Source: UBA5066 sp048500275 (GTDB lineage Bacteria; Acidobacteriota; Thermoanaerobaculia; UBA5066). Taken from it: 64,000 nucleotides of DNA. Below, piece by piece: positions 1-8,400 of the stretch; positions within the stretch are counted from its first letter, which is position 1; each line of letters starts with the position of its first letter. The DNA lies in the NCBI GenBank assembly GCA_048500275.1, contig JASNYI010000002.1:372001-436000 (forward strand). Reading direction: 5' to 3'. The position numbers and the translations under genes are program-made. Below the pieces are notes generated by a model that saw nothing but the letters and a program-made list of their open reading frames with translations, made no database searches and was not told the DNA's origin.

Positions 1-114
1 TCCGAGGAGGCCGAAGCACTCGCCCCGGAAGACCTCCAGGTCGAGGCCGTCGACGGCGACGACGTCCTCGTAGCGTTTCACGAGCCCGCGGCAGTGGATT
101 GCGTCAGGCGGCAC
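1..114 (-). CDS. ABC transporter ATP-binding protein, N-terminal fragment cut by window edge
   Basis: Reading the minus strand from a GTG at 114 gives 38 codons that run off the window: a short lead, then AIHCRGLVKRYEDVVAVDGL and DLEVFRGECFGLLG. This is the first strand pair of an ABC ATPase just before the Walker A loop. The A-loop aromatic is probably the Tyr of VKRYED. The sequence resembles the drug/export (CcmA, NatA) ATPases, but the substrate cannot be told from this piece. It lies 85 bp downstream of the secreted protease on the same strand and appears to have its own minus-10 (TAGGAT, 126-121) 6 nt before the start codon. Confidence 0.8.
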   Translation of the reverse strand, partial: MPPDAIHCRGLVKRYEDVVAVDGLDLEVFRGECFGLLG

Positions 115-120
115 CCGCCG

Positions 121-126
121 ATCCTA
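121..126 (-). promoter_or_regulatory. Candidate minus-10 box for the partial ABC ATPase, leaderless arrangement
   Basis: TAGGAT on the minus strand ends 6 nt before the GTG start at 114. No Shine-Dalgarno is present, so transcription would begin at or next to the start codon. This is one of a series of such sites in the window. Confidence 0.4.
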
Positions 127-199
127 AGGCAGCCGTCGCAGCGCTGGTCGGCGCGTGCGTGAAGGACGCGGGAGGGCTACCGGCGTGGTTCCGGACGCG

Positions 200-3100
200 T
201 CATCGGCCGGACGGCGCCGCGACGGGCCGCCTGATGACCCGCCCCGGCAGGAAGCTCGCGTCGTTCGTGAGGTTGTCGATCCGAATGGCGTGCGCGATGA
301 CGCCGCCCCCGTCGACGACCTCGACGAGGACCGAGGCTTCCGCCCGGGGGGGAGCGCCCATCTCCGCGAAGACGTCGTTCCACTGGACCGCCTGATAGCG
401 CTCGAGGACGAGGTCCCGCGTCGCCACCTTCGCTCCGTCGGTGTCGAGCAGGGTGACCCGCACGAACGTCTGGATCCCGAACGTCTCGAGGAACCCGAGG
501 TTCGTCCGGCTCCGGGGGGACGAGGCGAGGAACGTCAGGGCGATCTTCTCGCGCGCCACGGCTTCCGCGTTCTCCAGGACGCCGATGGCGAGACCGTAGC
601 TCTTACCCGGCTCCTCGGCCCAGGTCCGGCTCGAGACGACGACGCCCGGCGAATCCCCGAGGACGGTGAGCCTCAGGGCGCCGGCAGCGTCGCCGCGAAC
701 CCCGAGGAGGCTCTCGAGGACGTCCTCGAACAGGCGCGTCTCCCACGCCCCGAGGCTGAGTACGAGCTGGAAGGGGCCCTCGCCCCGGGAGGGGAAGTAG
801 GAGATCCGGACGTTCGCGGGCGCGGGCCAGGGGTTCGAGATCTTGAGGTCGGTCCGGAAGAAGGCGCCGAACCGCCCGGGGGCTCTCGCCGTCGCGGGGA
901 GGAAGACGTCCCGCCGAAGCCGGGACGCGGTCACGAGGAGGCCGTCGTTGGAGCCGTTGTCGACCGCGGTCGCCCAGCCGACGACCCGCCCGGCGCCGGA
1001 GAGGACGCGCAGCTCGAGAAGGTCTCCCGGAGTCGCGGCGAGGTTGAGGGCCTTGTGGACGTCGTTGACCTGGCGGCTCTCGAGCCGCTCGAGGTCGAGC
1101 GGCAGGCGTCCCCGGACGGAGCCGCCGCCGTCCCTGAGGATGATCTCGACCGAGGCCGGGGCCCCGTTGATCTCGACCACGCCGAGGTTGACCCGGGAGG
1201 TGCCGGGCCGGAAGACCGGAACGAGCCAGGCGGGGGAATCGCCCTCGCCGATCGCGCCCTCGGGGCCGACGTCCGGCACGAGGAGGCCGTACGCCCCTCC
1301 GCCGGCGGACGTGGCTTCCGTCCGGCTCGCGACGACGACTCCCGGAGGGGCCGCGACGTGGACGGGGCCGAAGCCCGTCGTCCGGAAGGCGTTCCCGACG
1401 ACGTCCTCGAGGATCCTCGTCGAGAGGGGCGGGAGGGAGAGGGTGACGGACACGGTCCCTGCCGTGGGGCGGCCGGACGGCAGGAAGGAGAGCGTGACGT
1501 CGGCCGGCGCGACTTCGTCGGGGTTGAAGAGGACGACGTCGCTGGCGAAGAAGGCCCCGTGAAGCCCGGCGTTGCGGGCGATCGTCGGGAGGAGCCGCGC
1601 CGGGGAGCCCGGGACGTCCGAGCGCCGAGGGGTCTCGGGCTCGACGACGACGGCCCAGCTCGTCAGGCGGCCCCCGTCGGGCCCGTCCTCGAGGCGGAGC
1701 GTCCAGGTCCCCTCGACCGGCCTCCCCGCGAAGAGGGAGAGCGGCTCGACGCTCTCCACGGTCCTGCCGATCACCTCCCGAAAGACCGTCCCCGGACGGA
1801 GGGAGCCGTCGAGAAGGAGCAGGGTCATGCCGTCCGGCGACGTGAGGAAGGCGCGCACCCCGGCGGGCTCCGGGTGCTCGAAGGAGAGGGAGATCGCGAG
1901 GCTCGCGACCCGGCCGACGAGCGACGTGACCGAGGCCCGGCAGACGGTCGCCTCGCCGCCGCCCCCCTCTGTCGAAGCGCGTTCGCAGGGGCCCGTGAAC
2001 GGCCAGGGCGAGGCGAACGCGGCGCCGACGTCGATCCGGGGCGTCGTCGCGCCGCTCTTCTCGTCCGTCACGGGAACGCCCGTCAGGCGGAGGAAGTCGG
2101 CGGAGAGAACGGGGTCGGCGAACGGGGAGAACTGGCGCGCCAGGAGCAGAGACGCGGCGGCGGCGGGGGCGGCCGCCGAAGTCCCCGAGAAGGTCGTGCG
2201 CCGCCCGCCGCCAGCGGTCGGCACGATCCACCGGACGCCGGGCGCGAGCATCGAGAGCGCGGGCCCCCCGTTGCTCGAGCAGGGGACGACGTCCGGCCCG
2301 GTGACGGAGTCGCTGCAGGAGGAGTCGCCGTCCCAGGTCGTCGGCCCCTGCCCCGCGGAGTAGACCATTCCGACGCTGACGACGTCGGCGTGACACGCGG
2401 GCCAGGAGACGCCGCCGGAGGAGCCGGAGTTTCCGGAGGCCGCCACGACGGCGAGGCCCTCCGCCCTGGCGCGGGCGAAGAGCGAGGCGGAGACGGGGTC
2501 CTCTCCGTCGCAGAAGCCGTCGCGGACCCGGTCGTCGGCGAGGCTGAGGTTCAGGACGTCGATCCCCAGGTCGCTCCGGCGCTCGAGCGCCCAGTCGACC
2601 GCCGCCAGCACGTCCGAGGCGAGCGCGGCCGAGCAGCCGTCCCGGGCGCCGAAGACCTTGAGCGCCACGATCGAGGCCTCCGGGGCGATCCCCTGCACGC
2701 CCGCGGCGACTCCGGCGACGGCGGTGCCGTGACCGTCGCAATCGTAGAGGTCGGCGTTGCCGTCGGCGAAGTTCCAGCCCCCGACGATGCGGCCGCCGCC
2801 GGAGGAGGACGCGCCGAGGTCGGGGTGGTAGAGGTCGATTCCGGTGTCGACGATTCCGATCGCGCGTCCCGCCCCGGTGACCCCGGCGGCGAGGAGGCGG
2901 TCCGCTCCGATCTGGGCGGCGCCGACCTGCCCGGCAGGGCGGACGACGCGGTCGAGGACGATCGCCCGGGTCGCGCCGTCTCGCCCGAGCTGCGCGAGCG
3001 CCTGCGAGGTCAGCCAGCCCGTGAGGACCCGGCCCCCCGAGAGGGAGCGGACGACCTCGAAGCCGGCGGGGGCCTCCCCGGTCTCGCCCGCGTCTCGCGA

Positions 3101-3250
3101 GACGAGGACCCGCACCCGCTCCCCGTTCGCGACCCGCTCCCGGACGCCGCTGGCCACGTGAGGAGCCGCATTCCCGGCGGGGGCCGAGAGGAGCGCCGGG
3201 GCCAGGGCCGCGGCCGCGAGGAAGGCGCCTGCGGCGCAGAGGAATCGCAT
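200..3250 (-). CDS. Secreted subtilisin-family serine protease with P-domain and two C-terminal repeat modules
   Basis: A 1016-residue S8 peptidase. An N-terminal signal peptide (about residues 1-29, hydrophobic LAAAALAPALL) is followed by a short prodomain. The catalytic triad is complete: Asp135 (VDTGID), His174 (GHGTAVAG) and Ser358 (SGTSAAAP), with oxyanion Asn274 (ASGNSG). Residues about 425-538 form a proprotein-convertase P-domain (GTWTLRLEDG...SWAVVVEP). Residues about 551-780 and 781-1010 are two diverged copies of one module, each with a GAFF.(S/T)D entry motif, VVV(A/S)SRT, and a DNxxNDxxxL exit. Similar modules are common on secreted Acidobacteriota proteins (from memory). The enzyme is likely exported to the surface or medium to degrade protein; the repeats may anchor it or bind a target. 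No clear Shine-Dalgarno precedes the ATG. Confidence 0.93.
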   Translation of the reverse strand: MRFLCAAGAFLAAAALAPALLSAPAGNAAPHVASGVRERVANGERVRVLVSRDAGETGEAPAGFEVVRSLSGGRVLTGWLTSQALAQLGRDGATRAIVLDRVVRPAGQVGAAQIGADRLLAAGVTGAGRAIGIVDTGIDLYHPDLGASSSGGGRIVGGWNFADGNADLYDCDGHGTAVAGVAAGVQGIAPEASIVALKVFGARDGCSAALASDVLAAVDWALERRSDLGIDVLNLSLADDRVRDGFCDGEDPVSASLFARARAEGLAVVAASGNSGSSGGVSWPACHADVVSVGMVYSAGQGPTTWDGDSSCSDSVTGPDVVPCSSNGGPALSMLAPGVRWIVPTAGGGRRTTFSGTSAAAPAAAASLLLARQFSPFADPVLSADFLRLTGVPVTDEKSGATTPRIDVGAAFASPWPFTGPCERASTEGGGGEATVCRASVTSLVGRVASLAISLSFEHPEPAGVRAFLTSPDGMTLLLLDGSLRPGTVFREVIGRTVESVEPLSLFAGRPVEGTWTLRLEDGPDGGRLTSWAVVVEPETPRRSDVPGSPARLLPTIARNAGLHGAFFASDVVLFNPDEVAPADVTLSFLPSGRPTAGTVSVTLSLPPLSTRILEDVVGNAFRTTGFGPVHVAAPPGVVVASRTEATSAGGGAYGLLVPDVGPEGAIGEGDSPAWLVPVFRPGTSRVNLGVVEINGAPASVEIILRDGGGSVRGRLPLDLERLESRQVNDVHKALNLAATPGDLLELRVLSGAGRVVGWATAVDNGSNDGLLVTASRLRRDVFLPATARAPGRFGAFFRTDLKISNPWPAPANVRISYFPSRGEGPFQLVLSLGAWETRLFEDVLESLLGVRGDAAGALRLTVLGDSPGVVVSSRTWAEEPGKSYGLAIGVLENAEAVAREKIALTFLASSPRSRTNLGFLETFGIQTFVRVTLLDTDGAKVATRDLVLERYQAVQWNDVFAEMGAPPRAEASVLVEVVDGGGVIAHAIRIDNLTNDASFLPGRVIRRPVAAPSGR

Positions 3251-3335
3251 CGTAACGGGCGAAAGCTATCACCGGACGCCGTGCGAGGACGTGAGGGCCG
3301 TCATCGGGGCGCCGGGAGTGAGTGACGCGGGCCGA

Positions 3336-3341
3336 TAGAAT
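3336..3341 (+). promoter_or_regulatory. Minus-10 box for the LpxH-like gene, leaderless arrangement
   Basis: TAGAAT lies 6 nt upstream of the GTG at 3348. No Shine-Dalgarno is seen in the intervening bases and no good minus-35 is visible. The 97-bp divergent gap (3251-3347) must also hold the protease promoter. Confidence 0.5.
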
Positions 3342-3347
3342 CCCACC

Positions 3348-4130
3348 GTGGTTCCCTATCCGTCGCCGCACCCGGTCGCGGAAGGAGGCGTGGCGGTCTT
3401 CGCCGACGCCCACCTCGGGCAGGTCGAGGACGACGGCGACGACTTCCTCGCCGCGCTCGACGACGCCGTGGCGCGCGGCTGCAGGACCGTCGTCCTCCTC
3501 GGCGACATCTTCCACTACTTCATCGGGAGCGCGAAGCTCGAGACACCCCTCGTCCGGCGGGTCGTCTCGGCGTGGGACGATCTCGCGGCGAGGGGTGTGG
3601 AGCTCCGGTACGTCGAGGGGAACCGCGATTTCTTTCTCCGCGGGACGCGCTGGGCGCGGTCCTTCGCGGCCTACGGCGACACGGACGGGCTCCTCGTCGG
3701 TTCCCGCCGTTTCGCCTTCGTCCACGGCGACCGGATCAACACCCGGGACCTCCCGTACCGCTTCTGGCGCCGCCTCTCGAAGAACCCCGTGTCGCGGGCC
3801 GCGCTCGGCCTGATCCCGGGGCCGCTCGCCCGGGCGATCGTCGTGAAGACGGAAGCCCGTCTCTACCGGACGAACTTCCGGCACAAGCGCGTGCTGCCCG
3901 ACCGGGAGCTGGTCCTGGAGGCGGAGCGGGTCCGGGCCGCCGGGTACGACGAGCTCCTCGTCGGGCACTTCCACGTGGAGCGGCACTACGAGGGGGAGAG
4001 GGGCATCGCCCGGATTCTCCCCGCCTGGCTCGAGGAGAGGCGGCACGCCGAGATCGGCCCGGAGGGCGTCCTGAAGATCGTCGAGGAGCCGAGCGCCGCC
4101 CGGGCGGTGCGCCGCGCGGCGCCGGCGTGA
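3348..4130 (+). CDS. lpxH: UDP-2,3-diacylglucosamine diphosphatase-like metallophosphoesterase (LpxH type)
   Basis: A 260-residue calcineurin-like phosphoesterase with the LpxH metal-site set in order: Asp20 and His22 (ADAHLG), Asp53 (LGDIFHYF), Asn92 (EGNRDFF), His126 (VHGDR), and His207/His209 (GHFHVE). LpxH removes UMP from UDP-2,3-diacylglucosamine at the inner membrane in lipid A synthesis. This fits a genome that also has lpxD and lpxA (59583-61864), although those lie far away. The GTG start is chosen because it sits just after a minus-10 box. The stop overlaps the aroA start by 4 bp (GTGA), so the two are translationally coupled. Length is close to the family norm of about 240. The LpxH reaction is inferred; a related phosphoesterase activity cannot be excluded. 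Confidence 0.82.
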   Translation: MVPYPSPHPVAEGGVAVFADAHLGQVEDDGDDFLAALDDAVARGCRTVVLLGDIFHYFIGSAKLETPLVRRVVSAWDDLAARGVELRYVEGNRDFFLRGTRWARSFAAYGDTDGLLVGSRRFAFVHGDRINTRDLPYRFWRRLSKNPVSRAALGLIPGPLARAIVVKTEARLYRTNFRHKRVLPDRELVLEAERVRAAGYDELLVGHFHVERHYEGERGIARILPAWLEERRHAEIGPEGVLKIVEEPSAARAVRRAAPA

Positions 4131-5383
4131 AGCTCCCGCGAGGGCGGCTCTCGGGGACGCTGCGCGTCCCCGGCTCCAAGAGCCTCACGAACCGCGCGCT
4201 CGTGGCGGCCGCGCTCGCCCCGGGCGTGAGCGAGATCGTTGCTCCGCTCGACGCGGACGACACCCGGGTCCTCGCCGCGGCTCTCGGGCGGCTCGGTGCG
4301 AAGGTCGAGATCGGCGGCGACTCCTGGACGATGGCGGGCCCCCTCGGCGGGTGCGACCGGGAGGAAGTGCACCTGGACGTCGGGCCGGCGGGGACGCCCG
4401 CCCGGTTCCTCCTGGCCCTGTTGTCGGCCCTCCCCGGCCGCTTCGTCCTCGACGGCTCGTCCCGGATGCGAGAGAGGCCGATGGGGCCGCTCGTCGAGGC
4501 GCTCCGTTCCCGCGGCGCCCGGATCGAGGCGCTCGGGAGAGAGGGCTTCCTTCCCCTGCGCGTCGCGGGGGCGACGCTGACGGGCGGCGAGGTCGCGATC
4601 CGCGCCGACGTCTCGTCGCAGTTCGTCTCCGCGCTCCTCCTCGTCTCGCCTCTCGTGCCGGGCGGGCTCTCCGTACGCGCCGAGGGGCGGCCGGTCTCCG
4701 GCGCCTACGTCGAGCTGACCCGAGTCGTCCTGGCCGCCTTCGCGCCGGCGGGCGTGTACCGGGCGACCCGTTTCGTCGTCGCGGGAGACGACTCGGCCGC
4801 CTGCTTCCCGATCGCGGGCGCCGTCGTCTCCGGCGGCTCCATCCGCCTCGAGGGGCTCGACCCGGACTCCGCGCAGCCCGACGCGCTCTTCCGGCGCTGG
4901 GCCGAACGGGCGGGAGGGAACCTCTGCTGGGAAGGGAAGGGCGAGGGCGCGGTCCTCGTCGTCGAAGGGGCGGGACGCGGGGTCGCGGCTCTCGACGCCG
5001 ACGTCGACCCGGCGCCCGACGCGGCGCTGCCGCTGGCGGCTCTCCTCGCCTTCTCGCGCGGACGATCGCGCCTTCGCGGCGTCTCCCGCCTGCGGGAGAA
5101 GGAGTCGGACCGGCTCGCCGCCGCGCTCGACCTCCTGCGCTCCGCCGGCGCCGCGGTACTCGTCGAGGAGGGGGAGGACGGCGAGGCGCTGGTCGTCGAC
5201 GGGCCCGCGGGACAGCCGCGCCGCGCTTCCTTCGCCTCGGCGGACGACCACCGGGTCGCCATGGCGGCCGCGGTCCTCGCCCTCGCGCTTCCGGATGGGT
5301 GCGAGATCGACGCTCCCGGCGTGGTCTCGAAGTCGTATCCCCGGTTCTGGGCGGACTGGGCTTCGCTCGTCGCGGCCGGCTGA
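4127..5383 (+). CDS. aroA: 3-phosphoshikimate 1-carboxyvinyltransferase (EPSP synthase)
   Basis: A 418-residue EPSP synthase of the shikimate pathway, which joins phosphoenolpyruvate to shikimate-3-phosphate. Visible signatures are PGSKSLTNRALVAAALA near the N-terminus, VGPAGTPARF and DGSSRMRERPM in the middle, DVSSQFVSALLL, and REKESDR with DDHRVAMAAAV near the C-terminus. The start is the GTG at 4127 that overlaps the preceding stop (GTGA). The loop usually written NAGTA reads PAGTP here, a mild departure around the glyphosate-contact region. The later shikimate-fed steps (chorismate mutase, prephenate dehydratase, DAHP synthase) lie together about 31 kb away. Confidence 0.95.
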   Translation: MKLPRGRLSGTLRVPGSKSLTNRALVAAALAPGVSEIVAPLDADDTRVLAAALGRLGAKVEIGGDSWTMAGPLGGCDREEVHLDVGPAGTPARFLLALLSALPGRFVLDGSSRMRERPMGPLVEALRSRGARIEALGREGFLPLRVAGATLTGGEVAIRADVSSQFVSALLLVSPLVPGGLSVRAEGRPVSGAYVELTRVVLAAFAPAGVYRATRFVVAGDDSAACFPIAGAVVSGGSIRLEGLDPDSAQPDALFRRWAERAGGNLCWEGKGEGAVLVVEGAGRGVAALDADVDPAPDAALPLAALLAFSRGRSRLRGVSRLREKESDRLAAALDLLRSAGAAVLVEEGEDGEALVVDGPAGQPRRASFASADDHRVAMAAAVLALALPDGCEIDAPGVVSKSYPRFWADWASLVAAG

Positions 5384-5440
5384 ACCGACGGCCCGACGGG
5401 GCGTGCGAAGATGAAACCCTTCAGCGGAGAGGGTGAACGT

Positions 5441-8400
5441 GTGAGGCGAAGGGCCGGGAACGAGGCCGCGCGGCCGCCGGAGTGGGTCATCCCCGGAACC
5501 GACGTCCTCGCGGGCGCGGCCGAGGTCGGACGGCTACTTCACGCGGCTCTTCCGGCTTTCGCCTGGGGTCGCCGGGCCGGCAACGCCTGGGTCCTCGGGC
5601 CTGCCCCTCCGCCCCGGCGCCTGCCGGAGGACCTCACCGACGTCGAGCACGCCGCGTTTCTCGTGCGGCTCGCGGGCCTTCTCTCGTTCCTCAGCGCGCA
5701 CGGTCTCGGCCTCTCCCCGGAAGGGGTGAAAGCCCTGGGGACCCGGCCCGGCACCCGGGACGTCCCGTGGCTCCAGGCTCCGCCTGTTCCCGCCTTCAGG
5801 GCTGTGGCGGCGCCGTTCGTCCTGGGGAGCGTGACACTCCGCCTCGCGGGGAGGGAAGCCGCCGCCGACAGGGCCCGCGACGCGAGGAGGGCGATGGAGG
5901 AAGCCCTCGCCGAGGGTCTCCCGGCGAGGTCGCTGGAGGCCGTCGCGGCGGCGCTCCGGGCGTCGGACGGTGTCCGGTCGTCAGAGGCCCTGCTCCTCGA
6001 CCTCGCGGGGACGGCCGGCATCGGGGAAAGGGTCGCGCTCGACCTCCTCGGGCTCGCCGTGCCCCGCGAGGTCGCACCCGCGTCCGGCGAGCGGCTCGTG
6101 GCCAGCGGGGGAGAGGCGGACTGGATCGCCCGTGGTGCGGCCCGGCGCGCGCCCGCGGAGAACGGCTTCGCCGAAGCGGGGCCGCCGGCATCCCTGGAGG
6201 ACGGCGCGTGCCTCCTCGAGCTGGCGTCGGGGCTCGGTCCCGATCCGCGCGCGGCCGTTCTCGAGGCCCTCGCCCGCGGCGAAAAGCCCTCCCCGCAGCC
6301 GGGTCCGCCGCTGGTCCTCCTCGCGCGGGAGCTCGAGCGGTGGGACGAGCGGTCCCGGCAGGGCTGGGAGCAGCTCCCCGGGCTGGTCCCGGGGGTTTCG
6401 AGAGTCGAGTCCCGCGCCGATGCCCCGCCGCCGTGGCAGAAGGTCTCCCTTCTCGTTCCCCGCCTCGGGCGCGAGGAGGTCTCGGGTCTCGTTCACCTGC
6501 CTCTCGCCTCGCCGCCGGCCTTCTCGCGCCTCTGGGAGGAGCTGGCCGAGGAGGCGGCGGGAGACCCGGCTTGCCTTCTTCGCGGGGCAAGGCTTCGGGC
6601 GAGGAGCTTTCTGGCCGGACCGGGCCGGGCGCCGTCTCGCCGGCGGGGAGCCGCCGCCCCCGACGCGGTCCTCCGGGCGTCCGCCCTCCTGGGCGACGGC
6701 TTTCCCCTTTTCGAGGCGGCCGCGGCGGCCGGGACCCCGCCGGAAAGGACGGCCCGGGTCCTCGCGGAGGCGTGCGACGACGGCACCCTGGTCCGTACGC
6801 CGGGCGGCGGTTTTCGCTTCGCGGAGGAGGGCCTGCGGCGCCGGCTCGCCGCGGGCCTCTCGCCCACGGAGATCGCCTCGAGCCTGGCCAGACTCGAGGC
6901 CGCCGGGACCGGTGCGACGAGGCTCCTTCTCGCGAGGTTGACCGGCGGGCCGTCGACGTCCGACCTCGACGAGTGCCGGCGGCGGCTGTTAGAGGCCGTC
7001 CGTTCGGGGCGCGGCGACGAGGCGGCGGCGCTCCTCGGCCGCGCGCCTTCCGAGGGCCCTGACCTCGGGGAACCGGCCCTCGCCGCGGAGGCCCACGCTG
7101 CGGCCGGACGGATGGAGGACGCGCGCGCCTCGGCCGGCCGCGTCGACACCCGCCAGCTGACGGGACTGGCTCCGGGCCGGCGCGAGAAGCTCGCCCGGCT
7201 CCTCGCCCGGCTCGGCGAGGAGTCGAAGGCGCTCGAGCTCGTCTCCGCGACGGAAGGACTGGACGGGCGACTCGCGAGGGCGGATCTCCTCCTCCGCCTG
7301 CGCAGGGAAGGAGAAGCGGCGGAGGTCCTCGACGGCGTCCTCCCGGGGGACGGCCCGCATGCCGCGAGGGTCCACCTCCTGCGGGCGGAGCTCCACGAGA
7401 GGCGCCAGGAGCTGCCGCGGGCGGAGGAGGAGCTGCGGGCCGTCGCCGCCTGCCTCGACCGCTTCCCCGATGCTCCCGGGCTTTCCGAGACCGGGTTCAC
7501 GGCCGGCTACCTCGCTCTCGGTCTCGGAAGGACCCGGGAGGCGCGCGCATTCTTTCGCGCGGCCAGAGACGACGCCCGCGACCCCTCGAGACGGGCCGAC
7601 GCCCTCTTCGACCTGTCGGTGGCCGCCGCGGGGGAGGGCGAGCTGGCGGAGGCGGAGGCGACACTCGAGGAAGCCCTCGCGCTCTACTCCGCGATCGGGG
7701 AGAGGGGCCGCTACCTCGGAGCGCTCGGCCAGAGAGCCGCCGTGGCCCTCCAGCGGAGCGACGCGCGCGCGGCCCGCCGCGACCTGGAGACGGTCCTCGC
7801 CCACGACCGGATGCCGGGGCGGGCCTTCCAGCTCCTCTTCTCGCTCCCGCTGCGGCAGCGCCTCGCCCTCGCCGACGGCGACGACGCGGACGGCGCCGAG
7901 GCTTTCGCGGAGGCGGAATCCCGCGCGACCGAGTGCCCGGACCACCCCGCCCGGCGAGAGGTGCTCGTTCTCGAGGCGGCTCGTCTCCTGGCGGCGGGCC
8001 TCGCCGCCGAAGCGCTCGCAAAGGCCGCGGAAGCCGAGCCCCTTCCGGATGCCCGCAGCGGCGTCGAGCCGCTGCGCGCGAGGCTCGCGGCCTCTGCGCT
8101 GCGCGACCTCGGGGGAGATCCGGCTCCTCCGGCGTCGTTCGAAGGCGAGGAGCGGGCGCTCCAGGAAGCCGAGGGGGCGCTGGTCGCGGGGCTGCCGCCG
8201 GCCCCGGCCGCCCGTCGGGCGCTCGCGGATCGCTTCGAGCGTCCCGAGGGAGCGATCGAGGTGGTGACGAGGCTCCTCGAGTGGCGAGGGCGCTTCCCCT
8301 CGTTTTTCGCGGCGCCGGAGTCGTCGCCGCTGCGCGAGCTGGGGCTTCGGGCCGCGCGACGCGCGGGACTGGACCGCGCGTCCCGGCGCTTCGCGGCCGT

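Noticed and set aside
155..4046. Open frames of about 1000 codons antisense to or overlapping the subtilisin and LpxH-like genes
   Set aside because: Products are dominated by Arg, Gly, Pro and Asp with no fold, and overlap genes with full catalytic motifs. Such frames are expected in very GC-rich DNA. The same holds for long shadow frames at 9349-12105, 18031-20805, 21295-25002, 48470-51394, 52892-56392 and 56122-59238.
5411..5440. ATG at 5411 as the start of the sigma-54 activator
   Set aside because: It lacks a ribosome site, whereas GGAGAGGG is ideally spaced for the GTG at 5441.
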